From Hymenobacter sp. UV11 (lineage in GTDB: Bacteria; Bacteroidota; Bacteroidia; Cytophagales; Hymenobacteraceae): a stretch of DNA of 64,000 bases. The notes under the pieces are model-generated. The model had not been told where the DNA came from and did not search any database. It worked only from the letters and a program-made list of their open reading frames with translations. Below are positions 7,801 to 16,360 of the stretch, in pieces. The DNA lies in contig NZ_SRII01000001.1 of assembly GCF_004684095.1 (NCBI RefSeq), positions 434,001-498,000 of the forward strand, written 5' to 3'. Positions within the stretch are counted from its first letter, which is position 1. Each line of letters starts with the position of its first letter. Position numbers and translations under genes: made by a program.

Positions 7801-10800
7801 CAAACACCCGAAACTCGTCGGCCCACATCGTCACGCTCTTGTCGCTGGCATCGGCCGGGGCCGTGGCCGGGTTCAGCACCCCAATCATGCAGCCCTGCAC
7901 CTGCGAAAAGTCAGGGTTGCCCAAAATAATAATCGTCCCCTTCGACCCCGGCTTGGTGTAGGGGTAGGGAATATTGTAGCCCACGCCGGGCACCCCATTC
8001 ACGAGGTCCAGGTTGCGGGCCGCCTTGGCATCAATGAAGTCCTGAAACGCCACATCTACGTTGTTGGCCTCGGGCCACACTTCGAGCTGGGCCGTGGACC
8101 CGGCCCGCGTAATCTGGAGGGGTAGGGAATACTCGTAGTAGTTTTGGGTGTAGTCGGTACCAATGCGCAGGAAGGCGCGCACGTCGCCGTCGGCCACGGC
8201 GTCGGTGCTGTTGGCCTCGGCGTGCAGGTACATGCGCAGGCGCTTGTAACGCAGTAGGTTAGTGCTGAGGTTTTTGTAGGCAGCCTTAGCGTAGCCGTCG
8301 CGCAGGCGCGTCACGGCCAGGCGCAGGCTCTGCTCGTTCTGCTGGCGCGATACGGCCGTGGAGCCATACTCAATGTCGCGGGTAATGTTCGGCGGCACGA
8401 TGTACGGGATAGCGCCGGTAGTGCTAGGGCTGGTCGCCGAAGGGCCGTTTTCCTCCACGCTCACCGTTGAGATATTAAAGGCGTCGGCATCGGTAACCGT
8501 GCCTACGGTAGGCCCGGCCTTGGGGTCGGCGATAACGCTTGCGAAGCGGCGCCACTGGTTAGCCACAAACTGCGGCTGCACCATGCGCAGCACCACCGGC
8601 TGCTGCCAGTTGGTCATGTACATCCGCAGGAAGCGGATATTCTTGAAGTTAGTAATGTTCCCCTCGGTGCGCGAAGGCTGGCGAATGGGCACCCGAAACT
8701 GGTACCACGTCACCACTTCGCCGGTAGCGGCTCCGTTGGCCCTAATAGTGTTCGTTATTTTATCGGTGATGTAGCTGTTGCCGCCTACCGCCAGCTGGCC
8801 CGGCTGAAGCGAAATCTTGTACTCGAAGTACTGCTCGGTGGTCTGAATCGTGTTGTCGCGGTTCAGGTCCTCCTTGTCGGGGTAGGCCGTGGAACTGAGC
8901 TGCGAGTTCTCAGGCGAGTTGTTCTCGTAGTTGTCGTAGTTCTTGTAGCGGCCCAGAATCTGGGTGTTGGCCGCGTCGTAGTTCGGGTCGAGGTGGTGGC
9001 GGAAGTCGTCGTTAGAAGGGTCATCCAGTGTGCTGTACACCGGGTTAATGCCGGGCGAGTTGGCTGGATTGAAAAATGCCTTCTCATCCGCATTGGCCAG
9101 GCCGTCGAGGCCAATATCCTGGCTGGCCCGCGCACCGGGGGTAGCGTTGAAGGCGTCGGTCAAAAACTGCTCGGTGGTTACGCGGCCGAAAGGGGTGGGC
9201 TGCGTATTGTCCGGGTTACCCGGCACGGGCAGGCCGTTCTCAAACTCGTGCTGGCCCTGGTCGCGCAGCACGTCTTCGCTGATGTTGCCCAGGTTGATAT
9301 ACAAGTCGCCGCCCTTGGTGGTGGGCTGGTCGTTGCCGTCCTGGTCGGTAATATTCACCCGCGCGGCGGGCGCGTTGGGGTTCGTCACGGCCAAGAAAGG
9401 GTCCATCAGCCAAAACTCCAGGTACTCCACGTTGGCGTTATCGAAGTCCGTATCAAACGTAATTCCCCGCGAAATACCGCCAAACTTATTATCGGGCAGG
9501 CCCGCCGCTGGCGAAAAGAACTTACCCCCCGGCTGAATGTTAGGCGTGTAGTTATACGGCCCGCGCTCGTTCGGGAAGTACGCCATATCAAACGTGTACT
9601 CGTAGCCGTTGCCCGTCGCGCCTAGGTCCTTGTTCGGGAATACTTCGTTGCGCGGAATACCCCGCACGTAGTGGTTGAGCAGCGTTTGGGCCGAAATGCT
9701 GGCCGGCACGTTGGGGCCGCCCGTGTAGTAGCTCTGGTCCACGGTGTACCAGGCCAGCTTGGCGCGCTGGTAGCCATTGGCCAGGCCGTTGATGCCGCTG
9801 CCCACAATGGGACTCGGGGTAGCGGCCAGGCGCCAGGCCGGAATGGCGGCCAGCCCGCCCAGCGTGTAGGGCGTGCGCGCGTTCTCAAAGTCGTCGAGGT
9901 AGCTCACGCCGTTTTCGCCGCGCCCCAGCTGCGCCTGCCCCGCAATGAGCTTGGCCACCTCGCCACTAAAGGCAATGGTCGAGGTTTCCTTGGTCGAGAG
10001 GAAGGGTAGGCGGTCTACCAGCTTGGTCAGCACCCGGCTTTCCTTGCGCAGGCTCACGTCGGCCCCCAGGATGGTATTGTTGGCCGGCTCGTCGCCGATA
10101 TTCACCCGGTTGATACCAGGCGCCTGGTTTTCCAGGATGTGCATGGCCGTGGCGCCCAGCAGCACGTCCTTGCTCAGGGCATAGTCGAAGCGGGCGCCCA
10201 GCAGCTTGCGCGGCTGCACCTGCACCAAGGCGTTTTTCTCAAAAGCCACCCGCAACTCATTGGCTGAGTTGAGGTAGGCCGGGTTCAGAATCTTGACCTT
10301 AGCCTGGTCGTAGAATACCTGGTAGTCTACCCCCTCCGTCAGCAGCGTCGAGCCCGAATAGACCCGCACCGAGCCCTGCGCTACCCCAATGCCGGGCAGG
10401 CTGATTTCGTCGGTGCTGGTGCCCTGGTAGCGGCCCCGCAGGTAAAACTTGTCCTTGGTTTGTATCTGTTGGGCGTCGCTCTGGGTCTGGTTGTAGAGCT
10501 CCTGGTACACGTATTTCTGCACCAGCGCCTGCTCGGTGGGCGCAAACTGGTTTTGCAGATACGTGCCAAACGGCTGGATGCTGGGGAAGATAATCTTACC
10601 CAGCTCGGGGTCAATGGTGATGCCGGGAAAGTAGTCGAAGTTGCCGTCGGCGTTGCGGTCATTGTTGGCATTCACCCGGTCAAGGCCCAGCACCTGAATC
10701 AGCGGGATGTTCCGAACATTCTGCCCCTCCTTCAGCGAAATCAGGTCCACGCCCGTGATGTCGTCTTTGTAAATAATCTGGAGCTGAAAGTTGTCGCGAT

Positions 10801-12586
10801 TAATCTGCGACGTATTCAGGGGATAGATGTTTTTCATCATCAAGTCCCAGGTGGGCGTGTTGCCGGTCAGCAGGTTCGGGTTGTCCGGGTTCACGTTCGG
10901 GTCAGTCACTACCCCCACGCCGGGGTTGGTGGCCTTCAGCATCTTCAGGTAGATAACGTCGCTCTGGTTGGCGTTGCTGCCGTACTCGGTCTGGGTTTCG
11001 CCCACTATGAAGGGCTTGCCGTTGTAGAGGTACTCGTAGCTCACGGCCAGCACCTGGTCGGGCAGCAGGGCCGTGTTCAGGTTCACGTAGCCGAGCTGGG
11101 CATTGAAGGTGTACTCGGTGGGCGAGAGCTTGCGGGCCCGCATCCGCTCGTAGTCCAGGCCTTTAATCAGCGATACCGGGCCGCGGGGCGTCGTCAGGTT
11201 GCTCAAAAACGTTTCCACCTGCAAGTTGTCGCGGGTGCTGCCGGGGGCGGTCAGGGTTTGGTAAACGTAGTTAGCCTGGTTGCGGGCCGGCGTAGTTGCC
11301 GTGGCGGCGCTGGCATCGTTGTAAAACTGCGGCCGGTAAATGCGCGCCAGGCGCGGCTCGCCAATGTCCATAAGGGCCACCACGTTGCGCAGGTTGTCGG
11401 TGGTGCGGTTGTCGTTGGTCACCCACACTTCGAGGCGCCGAATCTCGAAGCCGCTCTGCACCGTGGGGAGCCCGCGCAGCGCCTGGTCGTACTTATCCCG
11501 AAAAAACTGCTCCAGAAAAAAGTGCCGGTCCTTCTCGTACTGGCTCGACTTCAACTCAAACGTGCGGCTCTGCGCGCCGTTGGTCACCCGCACCTCGTCC
11601 TGCGAGCCGCGCAGGGTAGCGGCCACCGCCGTCACCCCGAGCCGCCCAAACTGCAGCTGCGTCTTGATGCCAAAGAGGTTAGAGCCGCCCGTTATCAGCG
11701 AGTTGTTCAGGGGCATGCTCACGTTGCCCAGGTCCAGCTTGCGCAGGATGTCAGTGGGTTGCCCGGCGTAGTCAAACTTCATCTGGTTGTCGAAGTCGAA
11801 CGCCGCCTTGGTGTCGTAGTTGAACGTGAGCTTGAGCTTGGTGCCGACCTGGCCGCTCAGGCTCAGGTTCATGTTCTGGTCAAAAATGAAGTCGCCCACG
11901 CTCTGCTGGCGCAACGTGAGCGCGGGGTTGCGGTTCACGTTGTACTTGGCCCCGAGCTTGAACGTGAGCGAGCCCGCGGGCCGAATATCAATGTACGAGC
12001 CGCCAAAAATGCGGTCGGCAATGGGCCCCAGGTAGATTTTGGGAATCAGGCGCTGGGCCTGTGCGCTGCCGGGCGCGGCCGGGGCGCCGGCCACGCCGCC
12101 CATCGCCTTCTGCCGGTAGTAGTCGTTGATGGCCTGCCGCTCCTGGAACTTCAGCAGCTCTTCCTGCGAGATAATGGTAGGGTCGCGGTAGTCAATCTGG
12201 CCGCCTACCGTTTCGCGCACGCTGTAGTTTTTGAGACTGTCGTCGGCCGTCACTTCCAGCTTCACGCTTTTGGGCAGGGGTAGGATGAGCGGCGAGCGCC
12301 GCCCGCGCGGCGAAAAGCGGCTGCCCTGGCGGTCGCGCACGGTGCGCAGGCGCGGCCGGCGGCTGGGCTGGTACTTGCCCGTGTCGCCGGGCACGGTCTG
12401 GCTCGGCAGGCTCTGCATCGGCAACCCTAGCCGGCTCACCCACGTAGACCACGCAGCCGGGTAGCGGCGGCCTGTAGCGCCGGCCGGCGCCCACGCGGCC
12501 GCCAGCAGCACCGACGCCGATATGGCTGCCGTGAGCAGCGCGCCCGGCCAGGTAAATTTAGAACCAACGGACAGTAGAGGCTTCAA
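4880..12586 (-). CDS. sprA: SprA, type IX secretion outer-membrane translocon
   Basis: At about 2,568 residues this is the giant cell-surface protein SprA, which forms the outer-membrane channel of the type IX secretion system and is also needed for gliding in relatives that glide. N-terminal family blocks are clear (IIPSQEELL-like IISQEELLKFQE; IADRIFGGSYIDIRPAGS; LTFKLGAKYNVNRNP). The long middle has many beta strands, and the C-terminus ends in an outer-membrane strand (GGIQLRYSLQ). I start at TTG 12586 because it gives a good signal peptide (MKPLLSVGSKF, hydrophobic core, GATG); an in-frame GTG at 12610 is the alternative. It is slightly longer than the well-known roughly 2,400-residue homologues. 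It sits between ruvA and gcvH. The T9SS cargo-type protein at 47889 is a plausible substrate of the same system. Confidence 0.97.
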   Translation of the reverse strand: MKPLLSVGSKFTWPGALLTAAISASVLLAAAWAPAGATGRRYPAAWSTWVSRLGLPMQSLPSQTVPGDTGKYQPSRRPRLRTVRDRQGSRFSPRGRRSPLILPLPKSVKLEVTADDSLKNYSVRETVGGQIDYRDPTIISQEELLKFQERQAINDYYRQKAMGGVAGAPAAPGSAQAQRLIPKIYLGPIADRIFGGSYIDIRPAGSLTFKLGAKYNVNRNPALTLRQQSVGDFIFDQNMNLSLSGQVGTKLKLTFNYDTKAAFDFDNQMKFDYAGQPTDILRKLDLGNVSMPLNNSLITGGSNLFGIKTQLQFGRLGVTAVAATLRGSQDEVRVTNGAQSRTFELKSSQYEKDRHFFLEQFFRDKYDQALRGLPTVQSGFEIRRLEVWVTNDNRTTDNLRNVVALMDIGEPRLARIYRPQFYNDASAATATTPARNQANYVYQTLTAPGSTRDNLQVETFLSNLTTPRGPVSLIKGLDYERMRARKLSPTEYTFNAQLGYVNLNTALLPDQVLAVSYEYLYNGKPFIVGETQTEYGSNANQSDVIYLKMLKATNPGVGVVTDPNVNPDNPNLLTGNTPTWDLMMKNIYPLNTSQINRDNFQLQIIYKDDITGVDLISLKEGQNVRNIPLIQVLGLDRVNANNDRNADGNFDYFPGITIDPELGKIIFPSIQPFGTYLQNQFAPTEQALVQKYVYQELYNQTQSDAQQIQTKDKFYLRGRYQGTSTDEISLPGIGVAQGSVRVYSGSTLLTEGVDYQVFYDQAKVKILNPAYLNSANELRVAFEKNALVQVQPRKLLGARFDYALSKDVLLGATAMHILENQAPGINRVNIGDEPANNTILGADVSLRKESRVLTKLVDRLPFLSTKETSTIAFSGEVAKLIAGQAQLGRGENGVSYLDDFENARTPYTLGGLAAIPAWRLAATPSPIVGSGINGLANGYQRAKLAWYTVDQSYYTGGPNVPASISAQTLLNHYVRGIPRNEVFPNKDLGATGNGYEYTFDMAYFPNERGPYNYTPNIQPGGKFFSPAAGLPDNKFGGISRGITFDTDFDNANVEYLEFWLMDPFLAVTNPNAPAARVNITDQDGNDQPTTKGGDLYINLGNISEDVLRDQGQHEFENGLPVPGNPDNTQPTPFGRVTTEQFLTDAFNATPGARASQDIGLDGLANADEKAFFNPANSPGINPVYSTLDDPSNDDFRHHLDPNYDAANTQILGRYKNYDNYENNSPENSQLSSTAYPDKEDLNRDNTIQTTEQYFEYKISLQPGQLAVGGNSYITDKITNTIRANGAATGEVVTWYQFRVPIRQPSRTEGNITNFKNIRFLRMYMTNWQQPVVLRMVQPQFVANQWRRFASVIADPKAGPTVGTVTDADAFNISTVSVEENGPSATSPSTTGAIPYIVPPNITRDIEYGSTAVSRQQNEQSLRLAVTRLRDGYAKAAYKNLSTNLLRYKRLRMYLHAEANSTDAVADGDVRAFLRIGTDYTQNYYEYSLPLQITRAGSTAQLEVWPEANNVDVAFQDFIDAKAARNLDLVNGVPGVGYNIPYPYTKPGSKGTIIILGNPDFSQVQGCMIGVLNPATAPADASDKSVTMWADEFRVFDFDSQGGWAANARLNVKLADLANITATGSFIGVGFGGLEDKAQQRSTSDVLRGDLNATVAAEKFLPPQTHLKVPVLVQLGRQTITPQYDPLDPDTKLSQSLLKFQNNPGAAAEYQKLVVDRTTTRSISVLNMRKERGPTQTKPHPWDIENVAVSYAITERLHTDINTARDYTQSYTAAVAYVYQTTPRNYTPLASWKALDNPYLKIFQQINFTPLPSRFSFRTDLDRRYNERFLQRVTEPGSLPTQAGIAGVFYKSFYVNRIYDLKWDITKALIFDYTATNRGVIDEGLGQSIGNSDQAISNRAEQWNNLKRGGRTTNFNQTAAVTYRLPLDKFPLTDWISADARYSAHYTWQAASTALSIPYPVVPGDTILRLGNTIQNNAELSANGKIDLVKLYNKVRFLNIINNAPPATPPRPAPADPNSPTPLGRPQPIAPDTAKKDPLRLVKAVLRAVMTARAINFTYARSNGTLLPGYLPNTNFFGLQRESLAPGLPFILGKQYDVIGDTLSANNLYGVASRHGWYTSQSQYLNTPLSNILTENLTARTTLEPFRGFNIQLDLRRQKVRNNEAYYRRAIDTTQQVYRDYGTLAGGSGLAPVQALGTGSYSATTITINTLFGDLSANGETSKAFERFVQNRRFVQQQLQAVNPVSLTPQIVTTPATSTTPQIQTAQTVGLYSYNSQDVLIQSFLDAYHGKSSDGYVAEKFNPFGVIPLPNWTIQYNGFSDLPAIRAVFRSFTINHAYSSLYTMGGYTTSTQYAAEPEFGRTNNPFPYVLNTTGQYVPYYVIGQVSIVESLAPFIGVNFQTVNNVTGRVQYNTARAVALNVTNAQVTELHTTELIIGLGYAATGLKLPFRVGGEQRTLKNNLTARLDLSIRDNATIQRSILNSVDPVPAAVGTGGVLSTAAVAGDPGIATSQITNGSLQVQLRPTIDYLLNARLNLQFYFTQTITQPRVSNAFRNATTEGGIQLRYSLQ

Positions 12587-12680
12587 GCAGATAGCAGGTG
12601 CGGCAGCCACTAAACGGCTGCCAGCATAAGAGTGAATTCTGGTGGATTTTGGTTGCGCGCCGGTTGCTAGTGCGCGCCGT

Positions 12681-12806
12681 TTGTCATTGCGAGCGCAACG
12701 AAGTGGAGCGCGGCAATCTTTCCTTTACGCCAGGGTCACTAACCCCAATGAAGCGAACGACCAGGAGAGATTGCCGCGCTCCACTTCGTTGCGCTCGCAA
12801 TGACAA
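12681..12806. repeat. Intergenic palindromic element, family R1 (39-bp arms)
   Basis: The left arm at 12681-12719 (TTGTCATTGCGAGC..., ...GCGGCAATCT) is perfectly complementary to 12768-12806, with a 48-base centre. The same arm sequence recurs at 59386-59499 as a pair, at 55586-55623 as a single arm, and in diverged form at 50870-50953. It carries no coding frame and no transposase. It resembles REP/MITE-like GTCATTGCGAGC repeats seen in many bacterial genomes. It lies between ruvA and sprA. Confidence 0.9.
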
Positions 12807-12810
12807 AAGC

Positions 12811-13416
12811 CTAGTGCGACTTCAACGCGTACTTAATCAGTTCCTCTACGCTTAGCTCCTGGCCGTGCTTCTGCTGAATCTGGTCCAGATTCTTCTCCGC
12901 GGCGGCCCGGGCAAAGCCTAGCATTACTAGAGCCTGCAACGCCTCCTGGCGCTGCGTATTGTGCTGGCGCGCCAGCGGTACGGTATCGACGCCGGCTTTG
13001 GCCAGTAGCTCGTCCTTGCGCAGCTTGTCGCGCAGGTCGAGGATTACGCGGGCCGCCGTTTTGGGCCCTACCCCCTTAATACTCTGGATAGCCCGCACAT
13101 CCTCGTTCACGATGGCCTGGCGGATTTCGCCTACCCCCATGCTGCTCACCATGTTGATGCCCGTGCCCGGCCCAATGCCCGACACCGAGATGAGGTGCAG
13201 AAACAGCGCCTTCTCACTGGGGTCCAGGAAGCCGTAGAGCGTTTGCCCATCTTCCTTCACGTGCTGGTAGGTATACACCTTCACTTTGTCATTTTCGCCG
13301 GGCAGCTTGGAATAAGTCGCCAGCGAAATCTTCACTTCGTAGCCTACCCCCCCCGTGTCGATAATAGCTTGGGTAGGGTCTTTGTAGGCGAGTTTACCGT
13401 CGAGGTAAGCAATCAT
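12811..13416 (-). CDS. ruvA: Holliday junction branch migration protein RuvA
   Basis: The 201-residue protein is a complete RuvA, which binds Holliday junctions as a tetramer and loads the RuvB motor. The N-terminal OB domain starts MIAYLDGKLAYKDPT. The two helix-hairpin-helix motifs are at about residues 70-130 (LISVSGIGPGTGINM and IQSIKGVGPKTAARVILDL). The C-terminal RuvB-contact domain ends LSVEELIKYALKSH. It sits between maeB and sprA in the conserved Bacteroidota order. Three Gly-Val-Gly or Gly-Val positions are spelled with the GGGGTAGG octamer. ruvB and ruvC are not in the window. Confidence 0.97.
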   Translation of the reverse strand: MIAYLDGKLAYKDPTQAIIDTGGVGYEVKISLATYSKLPGENDKVKVYTYQHVKEDGQTLYGFLDPSEKALFLHLISVSGIGPGTGINMVSSMGVGEIRQAIVNEDVRAIQSIKGVGPKTAARVILDLRDKLRKDELLAKAGVDTVPLARQHNTQRQEALQALVMLGFARAAAEKNLDQIQQKHGQELSVEELIKYALKSH

Positions 13417-13854
13417 AAAAACGGCGCAAGCACTAAAAATTTACTGTGGGCGGGTTTGCTTGCTACTTCAAATCTACTTCATCCCCGCTCAACTGAAAAG
13501 CCCTTTTGCTTTGCCGCACGGCCTTTTTCGGCCTCAGCGGGGCGTAGCTGCGTAAAGCCGGCACCTAACTTTTTTCATCCGGCAGCCATTTGCGCTCGCC
13601 GCCGCGCTCGTCCTTACCCTGGCTGGCGGCCCGCAGGCGGCCAACCCCTAGCTTCCTACCCCCCTGCTGCCTAGTGAAACCCCCGCCCCGCCGGCCACTA
13701 CCACCAATCAAGTCGGGTAACCGGTTTCGCCCAAGCTGCGGCATAAAAAGGGAGCGGGCCGCTTGTCCTTTAAACAAGCGACCCGCTCCCTTTTTGCGTG
13801 GCTGGCGTGGCCAACAACCCCTTTTCAATCGAAGTCAGGGGGGTAAGGACCTCG
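13417..13854. other. Intergenic region between ruvA and maeB
   Basis: This 438-base gap holds a strong terminator (13745-13795) and the ruvA promoter region. The rest has no supported gene: a 59-codon Arg/Gly-rich minus-strand frame at 13565-13744 begins directly at the terminator and is not credible. A CCTACCCC octamer lies near 13655. The stretch around 13500-13560 is rich in short GGCC/AAAGG complementary words but has no stable long stem. Confidence 0.5.
13745..13795. terminator. Bidirectional terminator downstream of maeB
   Basis: AAAAAGGGAGCGGG plus GCTTGT pairs with ACAAGC plus CCCGCTCCCTTTTT across a short CCTTTAA-like loop, giving a long stem with T-runs on both strands. It lies about 60 bases after the maeB stop codon and should separate maeB from ruvA. 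Confidence 0.9.
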
Positions 13855-16128
13855 CTACAGCGCCTTGCCGTCGCGCTGGGCATCGACCACCGCGATGGCG
13901 GTCATGTTCACGATGTCGCGCACGCTGGCGCCGAGCTGCAAAATGTGCACCGGCTTGCGCATACCCATCAGCACCGGCCCGATTACCTCGGCCCCGCCGA
14001 TTTCCTGCATCACCTTGTAGGCGATGTTGCCCGACTCTACGTTGGGGAAAATCAGGGTGTTGGCACCTTGCTCGGCTAGCGGCGAGAAGCCGTAGTTTTC
14101 TTGCAGCAGCTGGGGGCTCAGGGCCACGTTGGCCTGCATTTCGCCGTCGAGGAGCAGGTCGGGGTAGCGGGCTTTGGCCAGCTCGGTGGCGCGGCGGGTT
14201 TTATCGGGCAGCGTGCCCACGCTGGGCGAGCCAAAGTTGGAGTAGCTGATAACGGCCACCCGCGGCTCAGTATCAAAAAAGCGCACGGCATTGGCCGTGA
14301 GGCCAATAATCTCGACCATCTCCTCGGCCGTGGGGTCGATGTTCACGGTCGTGTCGGCGAAGAAAAACGGCCCGCGCTTGTGCTGAATAATGTACATCGA
14401 CGACACCCGCTTCACGCCTTCAGCCGGCCCAATTACCTGCAGCGACGGAATCAGGCTCCGGCCGTAGTCTTTGGTGAGGCCCGTGATGCAGGCGTCGGCG
14501 GCCCCGGTTTCCACCATCATAGCCGCGTAGTAGTTGCGCTCGCGCAGCAAGCGCTTGCCCTCGTAGAGGGTGATGCCCCGGCGCTGGCGCTTCTGATACA
14601 GCAGCTCGGCGTAGGCGTTGCGCTGCTCGTCATCCTTCAGAATATCCAGGATTTCACAGCCCTCCAGGTCGAGGTTATTCTCCTGGGCAATGGCCTGAAT
14701 CTTGGCCAGCGGGCCCAGCAGGATAGGGTAGGCAATGCCTTCCTCGCGCACTAGCTGCGCGGCCTTGAGCACCTTGTAGTTATCGGCCTCGGCAAACACC
14801 ACCCGGCGCGGGTTGGCGCGGGCTGCCGACGTGATGCGGTTCATCAGCTTCTGGTCGAGGCCCAGGCGCTGGCGCAGCTGGTCGTCGTAGGCGGCCCAGT
14901 CGGTGATGGGGAGGCGCGCTACCCCGCTCTCCATCGCCGCCCGCGCCACGGCCGGGCTGATGGCCGTGATGAGGCGCGGGTCCAGCGGCTTGGGAATGAG
15001 GTACGTGCGCCCAAAGGCCAGCGTGTTGTCGCCGTAGGCATTGTTCACCATGTCGGGCACCGGCTCCTTGCTCAGCTCAGCCAGGGCGCGCACGGCGGCC
15101 AGCTTCATCGCTTCGTTGATTTCGGTGGCTCGCACGTCCAAAGCTCCCCGGAAAATATAGGGGAAGCCCAGCACGTTGTTCACCTGGTTGGGGTGGTCTG
15201 AGCGGCCAGTGGCCATGATGAGGTCGGGCCGGGTACCCATCGCCAGCTCGTACTCAATTTCGGGGTTGGGATTGGCCAGCGCGAATACGATGGGGTCGTT
15301 GGCCATGCTCAGCAGCAGCCCGGCGGGCAGCACGTTGGCCGCCGACAGGCCCAGAAACACGTCGGCGCCTTGCAGCGCTTCGGCCAGGGTAGTAACCGGG
15401 CGCGTGGTGGCAAACTGCATCTGCATGTCGGCCAGGTTGGTGCGCGCTGGGTTGATAACGCCGTCTTTATCAAAAACTACCAGGTTCTCCTTGTTCAGGC
15501 CCAGCGCCAGGTACAGCCGGATGCACGACACGGCCGCCGCGCCCGCGCCACTCACCACCAGCTGAATATCCTCGATGCGCTTGCCCACGATTTCTAGGGC
15601 ATTGAGCAGCGCTGCCGCCGTGATAATAGCCGTGCCGTGCTGGTCGTCGTGCATCAGCGGAATGTTCATCTTCTCCCGTAATTCCGTCTCGATGCGGAAG
15701 CACTCCGGCGCCTTAATATCCTCCAGGTTGATGCCGCCAAACGTGGGCTCCAGCGCCTTCACGATGCGAATAAACTCGTCGGGGTCGGTGGCGTCAATCT
15801 CAATATCGAAGCAGTCAATACCCGCAAACTTCTTGAATAACACGCCCTTACCCTCCATCACCGGCTTGCTGGCGGCGGGGCCGATGTTGCCCAGGCCCAG
15901 CACTGCCGTGCCGTTGCTAATCACGGCCACCAGGTTGCCCTTGGCGGTGTAGCGGTACACGTCGTCGGGGTTGGCCGCGATGGCCATGCACGGCTCGGCC
16001 ACGCCCGGCGAGTAGGCCAGCGCCAAGTCGAGCTGGGTGCTCACAGGCTTGGTGGGCACCACTTCAATCTTGCCGTGGGGCAGCTGCTCGTGGTAGGCGA
16101 GGGCGTCTTGTTTGTTGATTTTGAGCAT
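13855..16128 (-). CDS. maeB: NADP-dependent malic enzyme with C-terminal phosphotransacetylase-like domain
   Basis: The 757-residue protein has the MaeB layout: malic enzyme N-terminal domain (residues about 1-160, with YSPGVAEPC and [20 protein letters not shown]), NAD(P)-binding domain (about 170-410, [20 protein letters not shown]) and a phosphate acetyl/butyryl transferase-like domain (about 430-750). It converts malate to pyruvate and CO2 with NADP reduction, linking the TCA cycle to pyruvate. The C-terminal domain is thought to be regulatory, binding acetyl-CoA, rather than a working transferase. ATG at 16128 ([14 protein letters not shown]) is the family start; the frame extends 29 codons further but that part reads through the adjoining repeat. 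It opens the maeB-ruvA-sprA-gcvH-vanZ run. Confidence 0.96.
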   Translation of the reverse strand: MLKINKQDALAYHEQLPHGKIEVVPTKPVSTQLDLALAYSPGVAEPCMAIAANPDDVYRYTAKGNLVAVISNGTAVLGLGNIGPAASKPVMEGKGVLFKKFAGIDCFDIEIDATDPDEFIRIVKALEPTFGGINLEDIKAPECFRIETELREKMNIPLMHDDQHGTAIITAAALLNALEIVGKRIEDIQLVVSGAGAAAVSCIRLYLALGLNKENLVVFDKDGVINPARTNLADMQMQFATTRPVTTLAEALQGADVFLGLSAANVLPAGLLLSMANDPIVFALANPNPEIEYELAMGTRPDLIMATGRSDHPNQVNNVLGFPYIFRGALDVRATEINEAMKLAAVRALAELSKEPVPDMVNNAYGDNTLAFGRTYLIPKPLDPRLITAISPAVARAAMESGVARLPITDWAAYDDQLRQRLGLDQKLMNRITSAARANPRRVVFAEADNYKVLKAAQLVREEGIAYPILLGPLAKIQAIAQENNLDLEGCEILDILKDDEQRNAYAELLYQKRQRRGITLYEGKRLLRERNYYAAMMVETGAADACITGLTKDYGRSLIPSLQVIGPAEGVKRVSSMYIIQHKRGPFFFADTTVNIDPTAEEMVEIIGLTANAVRFFDTEPRVAVISYSNFGSPSVGTLPDKTRRATELAKARYPDLLLDGEMQANVALSPQLLQENYGFSPLAEQGANTLIFPNVESGNIAYKVMQEIGGAEVIGPVLMGMRKPVHILQLGASVRDIVNMTAIAVVDAQRDGKAL

Positions 16129-16198
16129 GGGAATGGGCAAAGGGTCTCTAGAGCGAGGCCGCAAGTTCCGGCTAAAATTCGTCTTCATCGAGTAAGCC

Positions 16199-16301
16199 GC
16201 GAAAAAGAACGTCATTCCGAGCTTGCCGGGGAATCTCGCTCGGGCCGTTGAACGACGCCTGCAAGATTTCCCGGCAAGCCCGGAATGACGTTCTTTTTCG
16301 C
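16199..16301. repeat. Intergenic palindromic element, family R2 (37-bp arms)
   Basis: Arms 16199-16235 and 16265-16301 are complementary with two mismatches, reading GCGAAAAAGAACGTCATTCC outward. The core AACGTCAT also forms the small hairpin at 4300-4334. The shared TCATTCCGAGC / TCATTGCGAGC word suggests a distant link to family R1. It lies between maeB and the transglycosylase gene and encodes nothing. Confidence 0.85.
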
Positions 16302-16360
16302 AGTCTCTTTCGTGATAAAGTATGAATAAAGCTCGTCCGCTACCTTGGCCAGCCCTCGCC

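Noticed and set aside
5300..12283. Long plus-strand frames within the sprA region (up to about 600 codons)
   Set aside because: They are antisense to the strongly conserved SprA protein and have Val/His/Gln-rich composition typical of shadows of high-GC genes.
13565..13744. A 59-codon Arg/Gly-rich frame on the minus strand between maeB and ruvA
   Set aside because: Its ATG touches the base of the maeB terminator, leaving no leader or promoter, and the composition is what GC-rich non-coding DNA gives.
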